From positions 3,863,001 to 3,927,000 of the forward strand of contig NZ_CP090349.1 of assembly GCF_021398735.1 (NCBI RefSeq): 64,000 nucleotides of DNA, in the 5' to 3' direction. Positions 9,721-18,026 of this stretch are shown here, piece after piece. The notes beneath the pieces were generated by a model. The model did not search any database and had not been told where the DNA came from. It was given only the letters and a program-made list of their open reading frames with translations. A program made the position numbers and the translations under genes. Every line of letters starts with the position of its first letter. The first letter of the stretch is position 1. Source of the DNA: Methylobacterium oryzae (GTDB taxonomy: Bacteria; Pseudomonadota; Alphaproteobacteria; Rhizobiales; Beijerinckiaceae).

Positions 9721-10532
9721 GGGCTCTTCGGACTCGAGGATGTCGCGGGCGGGCGGACGTGTCGGACGGGCGGATGGCAGTCCGCCGGGCCGCCGTCAAC
9801 TTTCCAGGGGTCGCGGGTCGCCGCGGGCTTGGGCGCCCGCTCCGGCCGGGGGGCGCTCCTGCGCCGATTCGGGCGCGAAACGCCGAGGCTCGCGGACACG
9901 CGTGATCGTCCCCGCGCGCGCGTGGCGCCGGGGGCATGGCCCGGGAGGCGAGCACGAGGGACGCGGGACGCCGCGGGAACCCAGGTGTCGGCCAAGTACG
10001 CGCGGGATCCGATCCCCGCGGCGCCCCGCGGCATCGGCCGGGCATGGTCCCCGGCCGGTGCCGTCTGTCTCGTCGCGGCGTCTCCGACGTCCCGGTCCTG
10101 CGACTCCCCGTGAGCGGTCTCGGTCGAGGTGCGCGCACGCCGTGCCCGCACCTCCGGAACCCGCATCGGCGCCGTGGCCTTCCAGCCGTTCCCCGCCTCG
10201 TAGTGGGCGGGTCCGCAGGTCGCTCAGGGTCGGCCCAGAGGCGGGTCGGCGCGGGGGCATCTCCTCACCCCGCCGGGCAGAGTGCCGCCCGGTCTCACGC
10301 CCGCATCCGAGGCACGCCCCGCACCGGTCCGTCGCCCGGGGCGATGGCGGCTGAGAGCCACCGACGCGGGCGCCGCCCCGTCCCCGGACCCGCACGGTCA
10401 GCCACCGGGCGGGCCCCCGAAGGACGCCCCGGGATCGCTCCCGGGCCGCCGCGGACAGGTGCGGTCAGGAAGCACAAAATAGGAACATTGTCAAGGCAAA
10501 CTGAGCCGCGCGCCGCCGTCGACGACGCTTCT

Positions 10533-10626
10533 CCGTCCTCGCGAGCGCAGCGAAGCGACCCAGGGCGGCGCGACGTCATTGAGCGGGGCGCGACCCTGGA
10601 TCGCTTCGCTCCGCTCGCGAGGACGG
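10533..10626. repeat. Dispersed palindromic repeat, copy A
   Basis: About 94 bp form a near-complete inverted repeat. The left arm begins CGTCCTCGCGAGCGCAGCGA and the right arm ends with its complement. Related copies sit at 24340-24431, 32044-32134 and 34857-34946. All four are intergenic, which fits a REP/BIME-like element. Confidence 0.75.
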
Positions 10627-10787
10627 CGGAATCCATCCCATGACCCGGAAACAAGATGAGAGTCAGGCGCAGGTCCCTCTCCCGTGCGAGAGAGGGATCG
10701 CGTCGCGGCGCGGCTGTGCCAACCCGCAGACGCCTGTCTTCCGGACCTTTGCAACACGATCGGGCATGCACCGTCGGCAGGTCCGGG

Positions 10788-10817
10788 TTTCGGGCTCGCC
10801 TGCGGCACCCCACGAAA
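10788..10817. repeat. Small hairpin element, copy 1 (shared with 50943-50972)
   Basis: The core CGGGCTCGCCTGCGGC (10791-10806) is identical to 50948-50963. Flanking arms TTTCG/CGAAA pair here, while the other copy has GTTCCGG/CCGGAAC; arms differ in sequence but both pair, which suggests the folded form matters. Both copies are intergenic. Confidence 0.5.
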
Positions 10818-10876
10818 TGATGGGGCGGGGGCGGACCGCCGGCCCGCCTCCCGAAATACCCGGCCCGCGCCCCCGG

Positions 10877-12256
10877 TCAGTCCGCCCGCCGGAGGCGGCT
10901 CGCGAAGAAGCCGTCGAGGCCGCCGCGGGCGCCTTCCAACTCCGGCAGGTGGCACGGCAGCGTGCGCAGGTCGCCGCGGTCGTCGATCAGCGCCGCGGCG
11001 CCGCCGACCTCCTCGGGCCGGACCGGCACCCGCGCGTAGCGGGGATCGCGGGCCAGGAACGCCGCCACCTGCGCCTCGCCCTCTTCCGGCTCCAGCGAGC
11101 AGGTGCAGTAGACGAGGAGGCCGCCCGGCCGCACCAGCCCGGCCGCGTGGTCGAGGAGCTTCGCCTGGAGCGCGGCGAGCCGCCCGATATCGGCCTCGGC
11201 CTTCGTCCAGGCCACGTCCGGATGGCGCCGGATCGTCCCGGTGGCCGAGCACGGCGCGTCGAGCAGCACGGCGTCGTGGTCCTGCGGCTCCAGGGCGAGG
11301 GCGTCGGCGACCACGACGTCGACGGCGAAGCCGAGCCGCGCGACGTTCTCGCGCAGGCGCTCCAGCCGCGGTGCGGACCGATCGACCGCCGTGACCCGGG
11401 CGCCGGTGGCGGCGAGCTGCAGGGTCTTGCCGCCGGGCGCCGCGCAGAGGTCGAGGACGCGGGTGCCGTCCCGCGGCGCCAGGAGCCGGGCCGGCAGCGC
11501 CGCGGCGGCGTCCTGGACCCACCACGCTCCCTCCTGGAAGCCCGGCAGCTCGGGGATGGCCGGGCCGTTCTCGGGCAGGCGCAGGGAGCCGGTCGGCAGG
11601 GTCACGGCGCCGAGCCGCGCGGCCCAGTCGGCGGGCTCGCCCCGCGGCGTCAGGTCGATGGCGGCCCCCGCGAGATGGGCGCGGGCGATCGCGGCCGCGC
11701 GCTCGGGCCCGTAGGCCGCGATCCAGCGACGGGCGAGCCAGTCCGGTGTGTTGACCGCCAGGGCGTCGGCGTCCGCGGCCAGGATCGCGTCGCGCTCGCG
11801 GGCGACCCGGCGCAGCACCGCGTTGACGAGCCCGGCGAGATGGGCCGTGCGGGTATCCGCCTTGGCGAGCCGCACGGCGAGGTCGACCGCGGCGTGGTCG
11901 GGGACCGCGAGGTCGAGGATCTGGGCGGTCGCGGTGGCCAGCAGGGCCGTGAGCTGCGGTTTGGCCGCGGGGAGCCCGCGCTCGAGCCGCGCGGCCAGGG
12001 CGGAGCGGATCAGCCCGTAGCGGCGGAAGGTCGCCACCGCGATGGCCCGCGCCAGCCCGGCATCGGCCGGCGCCAGCGCCTCGGCGCGGATCGCCTGGGC
12101 GAGGGCGTCGTCGAGGGCGGGGGGGCGCTCCTGGCCGATCAGGGCCGCGACCGCCTGCATCGCCGCGCGGCGCGCCCCCAGTCCCGCGATGTCCGGACCG
12201 GTCCCGCCCGGTGCCGCTGCGTTCCGCGTGTTGCGGCCTGTGTCCCGCGATGCCAC
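10877..12256 (-). CDS. rsmB: 16S rRNA (cytosine-967-C5)-methyltransferase RsmB
   Basis: About 459 residues. An N-terminal NusB-like helical RNA-binding domain (residues about 25-155) precedes a Rossmann methyltransferase. The SAM loop is DLCAAPGGKTLQ, the motif IV cysteine is in DAPCSATG, and the catalytic cysteine is in YCTCS, all RsmB/Fmu hallmarks. It methylates C967 of 16S rRNA. The start is uncertain: the frame stays open to a GTG at 12331, but that would overlap the divergent SDHAF4-like gene, and conservation begins near GLGARRAAMQAV; GTG 12256 is used here. Confidence 0.9.
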   Translation of the reverse strand: MASRDTGRNTRNAAAPGGTGPDIAGLGARRAAMQAVAALIGQERPPALDDALAQAIRAEALAPADAGLARAIAVATFRRYGLIRSALAARLERGLPAAKPQLTALLATATAQILDLAVPDHAAVDLAVRLAKADTRTAHLAGLVNAVLRRVARERDAILAADADALAVNTPDWLARRWIAAYGPERAAAIARAHLAGAAIDLTPRGEPADWAARLGAVTLPTGSLRLPENGPAIPELPGFQEGAWWVQDAAAALPARLLAPRDGTRVLDLCAAPGGKTLQLAATGARVTAVDRSAPRLERLRENVARLGFAVDVVVADALALEPQDHDAVLLDAPCSATGTIRRHPDVAWTKAEADIGRLAALQAKLLDHAAGLVRPGGLLVYCTCSLEPEEGEAQVAAFLARDPRYARVPVRPEEVGGAAALIDDRGDLRTLPCHLPELEGARGGLDGFFASRLRRAD

Positions 12257-12312
12257 TTCTGCTCCAGATCCGACGTCTTCCGGACCCACGCCCTCACACC
12301 CGAGCGAGCGCG

Positions 12313-12591
12313 ATGCAAGAGCCGACCGCACAAGACCTGCACCGACAGGACCCGCACCGACAGGACCCGCACCGACAGGACCCGGCCGAGGAGGCCGGAG
12401 ACGGCGCCGCCCCGCCCCGCATCCTCAGCCCGGCGGCGCAGCGCGCCCTCGCCGAGGCCGCCGAGCGCCGCGCGGCGATCGACGCCCGGGCCGCCGAGAT
12501 CAGCGCCAAGCCCGAGCGCCAGGGGCGCGGCGGCCTGGAGCCGGTCCGCTACGACGACTGGGAGGTGAAGGGCCTCGCGGTCGACTTCTGA
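12313..12591 (+). CDS. SDHAF4-like succinate dehydrogenase assembly factor (DUF1674)
   Basis: This 92-residue protein ends in the DUF1674/SDHAF4 signature GGLEPVRYDDWEVKGLAVDF. The mitochondrial relative SDHAF4 binds flavinylated SdhA and promotes its assembly with SdhB; a similar role here is inferred by family. The N-terminal third is unusual, with a HRQDP pentapeptide repeated three times by a 15-bp tandem repeat. The gene is divergent from rsmB and convergent with kdgT, and no sdh gene is in the window. Confidence 0.82.
   Translation: MQEPTAQDLHRQDPHRQDPHRQDPAEEAGDGAAPPRILSPAAQRALAEAAERRAAIDARAAEISAKPERQGRGGLEPVRYDDWEVKGLAVDF
12340..12384 (+). repeat. 15-bp in-frame tandem repeat, three copies
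   Basis: CACCGACAGGACCCG is repeated three times without mismatch inside the SDHAF4-like gene, encoding HRQDP x3. Because the unit is a multiple of three, copy-number change would not break the frame. Confidence 0.85.
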
Positions 12592-12610
12592 GGGACCCGC
12601 CGCGGGGCGC

Positions 12611-13621
12611 CTACTCGGCCGGGACCGCCAGCGGCGCGCCGGCCTCTTCCTCGGCCCGGGCCTCGGCCACGCCAGCCCCGAAGCGCCGGTACCAGAGCCC
12701 GGTCAGGATCGGCACGAGGATCGAGGTGACGATGATGCAGATCGTCACCAGCACGGTGGCGGTCTGCGCCGAGGGGGCGAATTGCGGGGCGACGGCGGCG
12801 ATCGCCAGCGGGTTGGCGGCCGCCGCCCCGGCGGTGGAGGAGGCGGCCAAACCGGCCGTGCCGGTCCCGCCCCCGATCGCCCGGTCGGCCACGATCAGCG
12901 GGATTCCGGTCAGGACGATCACCGCGAGCGCCAGCACGATACCGAGCCCCGCGAGCGGCGAGAGCAGGTTGTTGAGGTCGACCGTGTTCCCCAGCGCGAA
13001 GGCGAAGAACGGGATCATCAGCTGGCCGCCGGGCGCGAACAGGGCCCGGAGCTTCGGGTCGAGGTTGCCGAGGGCGAAGCCGACCAGGAAGGGCAGCACC
13101 GCGCCCACGAAGATCTGCGGCTCGAAATGCGCCGCCCCGGAGGCGCCGAGGATGATCATGCTCATCAGCGGGCCGGACTCGATCGAGGTCAGGATGAAGG
13201 CGCCGGCCTCCTCGCGGCTGCCGTAGGTCTGCATCAGCGAGGCGTAGAGGCCGCCATTGGTCATATCCATCGCGCAGACGATCGCCAGGATCGACAGGCC
13301 GGCGAAGAAGCCGGTCTGGATGCCCTCGGGCGGGATGAACAGCCCGGCCACCAGCACGATCACCCAGGCGGCGACGAGCTTGGTCGCCACCAGCGTCCCG
13401 GACTTGCGCAGCACCGTGCCGGTCGCCTTCAGGCTGACCGAGGCGCCCATGCAGAAGAACCAGACCGCCAGGATCGGGATCACGCCGGTCATGATCCCCT
13501 GCGTGAAGCCCTTGAAATAGGCCGGGGCGCCCGGCGCGAAGGTCTTGCACAGGGCCCCGAGCAGGAGCGGCACCAGCATCAGGCCGCCGGGAATCCTGTC
13601 GATCGCCGCCTTGATCTGCAT
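12611..13621 (-). CDS. kdgT: 2-keto-3-deoxygluconate permease family transporter
   Basis: This 336-residue membrane protein with about ten hydrophobic helices matches KdgT from its first residues ([57 protein letters not shown]). KdgT imports 2-keto-3-deoxygluconate, a pectin/alginate breakdown product, by proton symport. The start at ATG 13621 is fixed by the family N-terminus and a GGGAGGG ribosome site; the frame extends upstream without homology. No catabolic gene (kdgK, kdgA) is adjacent, so the true substrate is not shown by context. Confidence 0.85.
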   Translation of the reverse strand: MQIKAAIDRIPGGLMLVPLLLGALCKTFAPGAPAYFKGFTQGIMTGVIPILAVWFFCMGASVSLKATGTVLRKSGTLVATKLVAAWVIVLVAGLFIPPEGIQTGFFAGLSILAIVCAMDMTNGGLYASLMQTYGSREEAGAFILTSIESGPLMSMIILGASGAAHFEPQIFVGAVLPFLVGFALGNLDPKLRALFAPGGQLMIPFFAFALGNTVDLNNLLSPLAGLGIVLALAVIVLTGIPLIVADRAIGGGTGTAGLAASSTAGAAAANPLAIAAVAPQFAPSAQTATVLVTICIIVTSILVPILTGLWYRRFGAGVAEARAEEEAGAPLAVPAE

Positions 13622-13808
13622 GGCGCGTCCCTCCCGATCCGGGTCGTCCGCCGACGCGCCGGACCCGGGCGGGATCGCGGACGCCGCGCCGGCCCGCGCC
13701 TCTGTCGGGCGCCTCTCGGACCGGTGCGTCATCCTGTCGGGGCGCGCCGCGGGCCGTCAAGCGGCGCGCCGGCGCGGGGCTTGCCGAACGTGTCGCGCTG
13801 TCGGGCGC

Positions 13809-13833
13809 GGAACGTCGGACGCCGGGCCCCGTT
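13809..13833 (+). promoter_or_regulatory. Predicted EcfG (general stress) promoter for the cupin gene
   Basis: GGAAC at 13809-13813 and GTT at 13831-13833 are separated by 17 bases, and the base before GTT is C, giving GGAAC-N16-CGTT, the alphaproteobacterial EcfG consensus. The -10 element lies 28 bases before the ATG at 13861, a sensible leader length. Confidence 0.65.
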
Positions 13834-13860
13834 GGCGAGGTTCACCGGAGGGAGGCGACG

Positions 13861-14169
13861 ATGGCGACGACAGTATCGGCCCGGAGCGCGGCCGCGGGCC
13901 CGCACGGCGAGATCCACCTCGCCCGCGGCGAGCGGCTCGGCATGCGGATGTGGCGGGCCGAGGAGCCCAACGCCGACAAGCCGATGACCACCTCGGCGCA
14001 CGAGACGGTCGGCTACGTCATCAGCGGCCGGGCCGAACTCGTGCTGGAGGGCGAGACCGTGGCGCTCGCGCCGGGCGATTCCTACTGCGTGCCGGCCGGC
14101 GCGGCGCACACCTACCGGATCCTGGAGACCTTCACGGCCGTCGAGGCGACCGCCCCGCCGGCCGGGTGA
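13861..14169 (+). CDS. Small single-domain cupin protein
   Basis: This 102-residue cytoplasmic protein is one cupin barrel: motif 1 HETVGYVISGRAEL...G and motif 2 PGDSYCVPAGAAHTYR. Metal-ligand candidates are His48 and the histidine of AAHTYR. Substrate is unknown. A strong ribosome site (GGAGGGAGG) sits 6 bases before the ATG. A consensus EcfG promoter lies upstream, so it is probably a general stress gene. The stop is 21 bases from the convergent L,D-transpeptidase gene. Confidence 0.82.
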   Translation: MATTVSARSAAAGPHGEIHLARGERLGMRMWRAEEPNADKPMTTSAHETVGYVISGRAELVLEGETVALAPGDSYCVPAGAAHTYRILETFTAVEATAPPAG

Positions 14170-14190
14170 GGCCGGCGTGCCTCAGTGGGT

Positions 14191-14703
14191 TCAGTGGGTC
14201 ATGTAGACCTGCGTGCCGACATCGACCCGCGCGTAGAGGTCGACCACGTCCTGATTGTACATCCGGATGCAGCCGTAGGACGCGTAGGTGCCCACCGAGT
14301 TCGGCCGGTTGGTGCCGTGGATGGCGTACTCGCCGCCCGCGAGCGTCATCGCCGCCGCCCCCATGGGATTGTGCGGCGAGCCGCCCGCGATGAGGTTCGG
14401 CAACCGCGGGTTGTCGCGCTTCACCTCCGCGGGGGGCGACCAGGCGGGAGCGACGTACTTGCCGTCGATCGGCTTGATGCCGAACCACTGCTTGCCGGGA
14501 CGGCCCACCGCCACGGGATAGCGGATCGCCGTGCCGTCGCCGTTCACCAGGTAGAGCTTGCGCTGCGACACGCTGATCACCACCGAGCCCGGCGCGACGC
14601 CGTTGGCGAAGGGGACGATCTCGCGCGCCTGCGCCGCCTGGAAACAACCGGCCAGCATCGCGCCGGCCAAACCGAATAGAGCCGCCACCCGACCCGACAT
14701 CAC
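14191..14703 (-). CDS. L,D-transpeptidase (YkuD/ErfK family)
   Basis: This 170-residue exported enzyme forms 3-3 cross-links in peptidoglycan or attaches proteins to it. The YkuD catalytic motif is complete: His129 in YAIHGTNRP and Cys145 in SYGCIRM. The N-terminus is a signal peptide; Cys20 in LAGC is a possible lipobox, though an AQA signal-peptidase I site follows at residue 26. Start could be either of two adjacent ATG codons. A weak EcfG-like site (GGAAC-N17-ATT) lies 40-60 bases upstream. Confidence 0.9.
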   Translation of the reverse strand: MMSGRVAALFGLAGAMLAGCFQAAQAREIVPFANGVAPGSVVISVSQRKLYLVNGDGTAIRYPVAVGRPGKQWFGIKPIDGKYVAPAWSPPAEVKRDNPRLPNLIAGGSPHNPMGAAAMTLAGGEYAIHGTNRPNSVGTYASYGCIRMYNQDVVDLYARVDVGTQVYMTH

Positions 14704-14886
14704 CGCGATCCTCGCAAAGCTAGACTAGACGCGGGCAAGTAATCCCCGGCCGAGCTTACCGTTCCGAGAAAAGCTATGGTTGACGCGGGGTCATTCTGCG
14801 GATCCGCGGGGCACGGTAAAAGAGCAACCACGAACCAGAGTGTACGGGCCGTTGCCCCGCGGCGGGTCCGCCGCTCCGCGGGCGTG

Positions 14887-15525
14887 TCAGCGCTCGTGGA
14901 GTTCGCTCCCGCGCCGGTCCTCCGACTGCCAGCCGTGGCGCTCCAGTTCCGGGTCGAGATGCTCCTCCACCGGGTAGCCGACGCAGAGATAGGCCACGAG
15001 CCGCCACGTCTCCGGCACGGCCAGGATCGCCGTGACCGCCTCCGGCTCCAGGATCGAGACCCAGCCGACGCCGAGGCCGCGGGCCCGGGCGGCGAGCCAG
15101 AAACACTGCACCGCCCCCACGACCGAGTAGGCCAGGGTCTCGGGCATGCTGGCCCGGCCGAGGCCGAGGCCGGTCTCGGTGGCCGCGTCGCAGAAGGCGG
15201 CCAGATGGACCGGCGCCTCCCGCAGGCCGGCGAGCTTCAGGCCGCGGTACTGCGCGGCCCGATCGGTCGCGTAGCCCGCGGCCGCGGCTTCGTTGCAGCC
15301 GGCGAAGTTCTCCGCGACCGCGCGGCGGCGTCCCGGATCCGCGACCCGCACGAAGCGCCAGGGCCGGCTGTTGCCGACCGAGGGGGCCCGGTGGGCCGCC
15401 GCGAGGCAGGCGCGCAGGACGTCCTCGTCGACCGGATCTGTCCGGAAGCGGCGCACGTCGCGGCGCCACGCGAACAGCGCGTCGAGGTCGTGCAGGAAGG
15501 CGGCGTCGAAGGCGGGCGGGCCCAT
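14887..15525 (-). CDS. bluB: 5,6-dimethylbenzimidazole synthase BluB
   Basis: This 212-residue flavin destructase cleaves reduced FMN with oxygen to give 5,6-dimethylbenzimidazole, the lower ligand of vitamin B12. It has the BluB version of the nitroreductase fold: WRRDVRRFRTDPVDEDVL, AAHRAPSVGNSRPWRFVRV, GWVSILEPEAV and a C-terminal CVGYPVEEHLDPELERHGW. The start is ATG 15525. Other cob genes are absent. Upstream lies a 200-bp structured region ending in an intrinsic terminator only 44 bases before the ATG, which suggests transcription attenuation. Confidence 0.92.
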   Translation of the reverse strand: MGPPAFDAAFLHDLDALFAWRRDVRRFRTDPVDEDVLRACLAAAHRAPSVGNSRPWRFVRVADPGRRRAVAENFAGCNEAAAAGYATDRAAQYRGLKLAGLREAPVHLAAFCDAATETGLGLGRASMPETLAYSVVGAVQCFWLAARARGLGVGWVSILEPEAVTAILAVPETWRLVAYLCVGYPVEEHLDPELERHGWQSEDRRGSELHER

Positions 15526-15568
15526 GGTGCGGCTGGCATAGCCGCAACCCCGGCCCGACGGGAAACAG

Positions 15569-15594
15569 AAAAAAGGCCGCCCGAGGGGCGGCCT
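15569..15594 (-). terminator. Intrinsic terminator in the bluB leader
   Basis: The 8-bp stem GGCCGCCC/GGGCGGCC (15575-15582, 15586-15593) with a 3-base loop is followed on the minus strand by six T residues (15574-15569). There is no minus-strand gene upstream for it to serve; bluB starts 44 bases beyond, so it fits a leader attenuator or the end of a small RNA. Confidence 0.8.
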
Positions 15595-15697
15595 GAAGTC
15601 TTGGGTCTCGAAACCTCGGAGTGCCGGATCCTGGGATCCCGAGCGGCGACCGATGGCTGGGGAGCTGGGTGTCGGTCGCCGACCGGGCAGAACCCGG
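15595..15697 (-). promoter_or_regulatory. Structured region upstream of bluB, possible regulatory leader or small RNA
   Basis: On the minus strand, successive stems precede the terminator: CCGGG/CCCGG (15693-15697 with 15683-15687), a 10-bp stem of 15672-15681 with 15644-15653 around an 18-base loop, and CTCGG/CCGAG. I looked for the cobalamin riboswitch B12 box and the conserved core and did not find them. The 5' boundary is not determined; the RNA could begin anywhere up to about 15770. Confidence 0.45.
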
Positions 15698-15870
15698 CGA
15701 GGTTCGACGCCTGTTGTCGCGCCGCAACGCGGCCTGCAAAAGGCGTGAATCGGGCCAAACCGTGTTTTTTGTCGCTTGGGCGTGTCTCGCGGGACACGGC
15801 GCGCGCGACCCTTGCGGGCCGCGGCGGCGAGGCCCATCATCCGGCAAAGCATCGATGCACGGGAGCCGTG

Positions 15871-16245
15871 ATGACCGAGAGGACGAGCGCCGGGTCGAGG
15901 CCCGACGAGGCGGCGGGCCATGTCATCCCCTTCCCCGCCCGCGCGGCCCCTCCGCAGATCGCCTTCAACCGGGACGAGCTCCGCACGATCTTCAACCTCT
16001 ACGGCCGGCAGGTCGCCGCGGGCGAGTGGCGCGACTACGCCCTCGATTTCCGCCGCGACAAGGCGGTGTTCTCGATCTACCGGCGCTCCTCCGAGATGCC
16101 GCTCTACCGCATCGAAAAGGATCCCAAGCTCGCCCGGCGCCAGGGGGCCTACGCCGTCGTCGCCGCGAGCGGCCAGATCCTGAAGCGCGGTACCGAGCTC
16201 GCCCGGGTGATCGCCGTGCTGGAACCGGCACCGGCGGCGGTCTGA
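15871..16245 (+). CDS. DUF2794 domain protein
   Basis: This 124-residue cytoplasmic protein fits DUF2794, a family widespread in alphaproteobacteria without known function. The domain runs from about residue 31 to the end (FNRDELRTIFNLYGRQVAAG, EWRDYALDF, MPLYRIEKDPKLARRQGAY, GQILKRGTEL). The ATG at 15871 follows a GGGAG ribosome site. Neighbours on both sides are on the minus strand, so it is a single-gene unit, and its stop lies 10 bases from the convergent DapA-like gene. Confidence 0.85.
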   Translation: MTERTSAGSRPDEAAGHVIPFPARAAPPQIAFNRDELRTIFNLYGRQVAAGEWRDYALDFRRDKAVFSIYRRSSEMPLYRIEKDPKLARRQGAYAVVAASGQILKRGTELARVIAVLEPAPAAV

Positions 16246-16255
16246 CGGCGCCCGC

Positions 16256-17158
16256 TCAGGACAGGGACAGGCGCCGGACAGTCGCGGCGATCTCGGCCAC
16301 CGCCTCCGGCGCCAGGGGCCGGATCGGCCGCGGCGGCTCGGCGCGGCACAGGCCCATGAGATCGGCCAGGGTGTAGACCACCCGCAGGCTGGAATGCGTC
16401 CGGAACAGCGTCCAGAGGGGCTCCAGCCCGGCGTTGAGGGCGCGGGCCCGCTCGGTCTCGCCCGCCGCCACGGCCCGGACGATCGCCAGGCAGGTCCGGG
16501 GAAACAGGCCGCCCGCCACGCTGAACCACGCCGCGCCGCCGGCGATCAGCGCCTCGGTGACGTTCCAGTCGCCGCTGAACCCGATGGGGAAGCCCGCCGG
16601 GACGGCCTCCCGCAGGGTCGCGATCCCGGCGGCGGCCCGCGCCGGCTCCGGTGCGGCGCACTTGGCGGCCACGATCCCGGGCTGGCGGGCGATCCGGCCG
16701 ATCAGCGCCGGCGTGAAGTGGAAATGCGTGGTCGCGGGGTTGTCGTAGAGGACGAGGGGCAGGCCGCCCGCCTCCCCTACGGTCGCGAAATGCGCCTCGA
16801 CCTCCGCCTCGGTGAGCGGCGTGTACGAGACGGGGGCGAGGAGCCCGGCATCCGCGCCGGCCGCCCGCGCGTCCTGCGCGAGGCGGACGGCCTCGTCGGT
16901 GCGCAGGGCGCCGATGCCGACGAGGAGCGGGACCCGTCCGGCCACGGCCTCGGCGGCGATCGCCACCGCCCGGCGCCGCTCCTCGCGGCTCAGGTACGCG
17001 TAGGTCCCGGTGCTGCCGAGGAGGCCGATCGAGTCGACCCCGGCGGCCGCCAGGGGCTCCAGCAACCGGCGCAGCGCTTCCGCGTCGACGCGGCCGTCCG
17101 CGTCGCTCGGGGTGATCGGGAAAGCGGAGAGGCCGGAGAGGTCGGAGAGCGCGGGCAT
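16256..17158 (-). CDS. DapA/NanA-family lyase-like protein
   Basis: This 300-residue class I aldolase barrel belongs to the dihydrodipicolinate synthase / N-acetylneuraminate lyase family. The Schiff-base lysine is Lys166 (IVAAKCAAPEP), the conserved tyrosine Tyr138 (VLYDNPATT) and the substrate loop GSTGTYAYL at 48-56. Pyruvate or an alpha-keto acid is the expected nucleophilic substrate. It is unlikely to be the housekeeping DapA because the loop is GSTGTYAYL rather than GTTGE, and no lysine gene is nearby; sugar-acid dehydration or aldol cleavage is possible. Confidence 0.8.
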   Translation of the reverse strand: MPALSDLSGLSAFPITPSDADGRVDAEALRRLLEPLAAAGVDSIGLLGSTGTYAYLSREERRRAVAIAAEAVAGRVPLLVGIGALRTDEAVRLAQDARAAGADAGLLAPVSYTPLTEAEVEAHFATVGEAGGLPLVLYDNPATTHFHFTPALIGRIARQPGIVAAKCAAPEPARAAAGIATLREAVPAGFPIGFSGDWNVTEALIAGGAAWFSVAGGLFPRTCLAIVRAVAAGETERARALNAGLEPLWTLFRTHSSLRVVYTLADLMGLCRAEPPRPIRPLAPEAVAEIAATVRRLSLS

Positions 17159-17195
17159 GGCCCGAGCCTAGCGCATCCGCGCGCGGCGGCCAGGC

Positions 17196-17228
17196 AAAAA
17201 GAAACCCCGGCGGTGTCCCGCCGGGGTT
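17196..17228 (-). terminator. Intrinsic terminator of the Bax-inhibitor gene
   Basis: The stem AACCCCGGCGG/CCGCCGGGGTT (17203-17213, 17218-17228) with a 4-base loop is followed on the minus strand by TTCTTTTTG. It lies 28 bases after the stop of the 17256-18026 gene: a textbook rho-independent terminator. Confidence 0.85.
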
Positions 17229-17255
17229 CCCTCGTCCCGTCTTGTTCGGGTTGGC

Positions 17256-18026
17256 TTATCGGCGGTCGCCGATCAGGCTCAGCAGGAACTGGAACATGTT
17301 GATGAAGTCGAGATAGAGCGTCAGGGCGCCGTTCACCGACATCTTGGCCGCCATCTCGCCGTCGAAGCCGCCGTAGAGATACATCTCCTTGAGCTTCTGG
17401 GTGTCGTAGGCGGTCAGGCCCGCGAAGATCAGCACGCCCAGCACCGAGATGGCGAACTGGAGGGCCGACGAGGCGAAGAAGATGTTCACCAGCGACGCGA
17501 GGATGATGCCGATCAGGCCCATCATCAGGAACGAGCCCATGCCGGAGAGGCTGCGCCGGGTGGTGTAGCCCCACAGGCTGAGCGAGCCGAAGGCCGCCGC
17601 CGTGATGAAGAACACCTGCACCACGCTGCCCCCGGTGAACACCAGGAGAAGCGAGGACATCGAGGCGCCCATCACCGCCGCGAAGGCCCAGAACATCGTC
17701 CGGGCGGACGAGGCCGACATCCGGTCCATCCGCATGGAGAAGACGAAGATGAACGCCAGCGGGGCGAGCATCAGGACCCACTTCAGCGGGCTGAGGTAGA
17801 GGGTCTGACCGAACGGGGTCAGGATCGGGCGGGTGCCCTGGTAGGCCGCCACGGAGGCCATGTTCAGGCCGAGCGCGACGAGACCCGAGATGCCGAGCCC
17901 GACGATCATGTTGTTGTAGACGCCGAGCATGAAGGTGCGCAGGCCCTGATCGACCTCGACCTGGGTGCCGGCGTAGCCGGTCGGCTGCTGGGCGCCGTAC
18001 CGGAAGGGGCTGTTCTCGAATGCCAT
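17256..18026 (-). CDS. Bax inhibitor-1 / YccA family membrane protein
   Basis: This 256-residue protein has a polar N-terminus (about 30 residues) and seven hydrophobic helices. The family C-terminus is clear: LTAYDTQKLKEMY, then ALTLYLDFINMFQFLLSLIGDR. Bacterial BI-1 proteins are inner-membrane proteins that act as pH-gated calcium leak channels or modulate the FtsH protease; the role here is inferred by family. It is a monocistronic unit: its own promoter and terminator are visible. An 82-base leader follows the predicted start site. Confidence 0.9.
   Translation of the reverse strand: MAFENSPFRYGAQQPTGYAGTQVEVDQGLRTFMLGVYNNMIVGLGISGLVALGLNMASVAAYQGTRPILTPFGQTLYLSPLKWVLMLAPLAFIFVFSMRMDRMSASSARTMFWAFAAVMGASMSSLLLVFTGGSVVQVFFITAAAFGSLSLWGYTTRRSLSGMGSFLMMGLIGIILASLVNIFFASSALQFAISVLGVLIFAGLTAYDTQKLKEMYLYGGFDGEMAAKMSVNGALTLYLDFINMFQFLLSLIGDRR

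Larger units (their letters stand above)
9721..10876. other. Gene-free 1.15-kb interval
   Basis: Frames across this interval are open only because of the base composition; they give Arg/Pro-rich low-complexity translations with no recognisable domain, signal peptide or ribosome site. It holds one copy of the 92-bp palindromic repeat (10533-10626), a hairpin TCCCTCTC/GAGAGGGA at 10674-10697 and a second hairpin element at 10788-10817. The rest (9721-10530) shows nothing I can name and may be decayed coding sequence. Confidence 0.6.

Noticed and set aside
9936..10643. Open plus-strand frame in the psd-rsmB gap
   Set aside because: Arg/Pro-rich translation, no ribosome site, and it runs through the palindromic repeat.
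14741..14765. EcfG promoter for the L,D-transpeptidase gene
   Set aside because: GGAAC-N17-ATT has the -35 box but not the GTT of the -10 element; kept as a weak possibility only.
15569..15870. Cobalamin riboswitch upstream of bluB
   Set aside because: The expected B12 box and the conserved core are not visible, so I report only an unknown structured leader.
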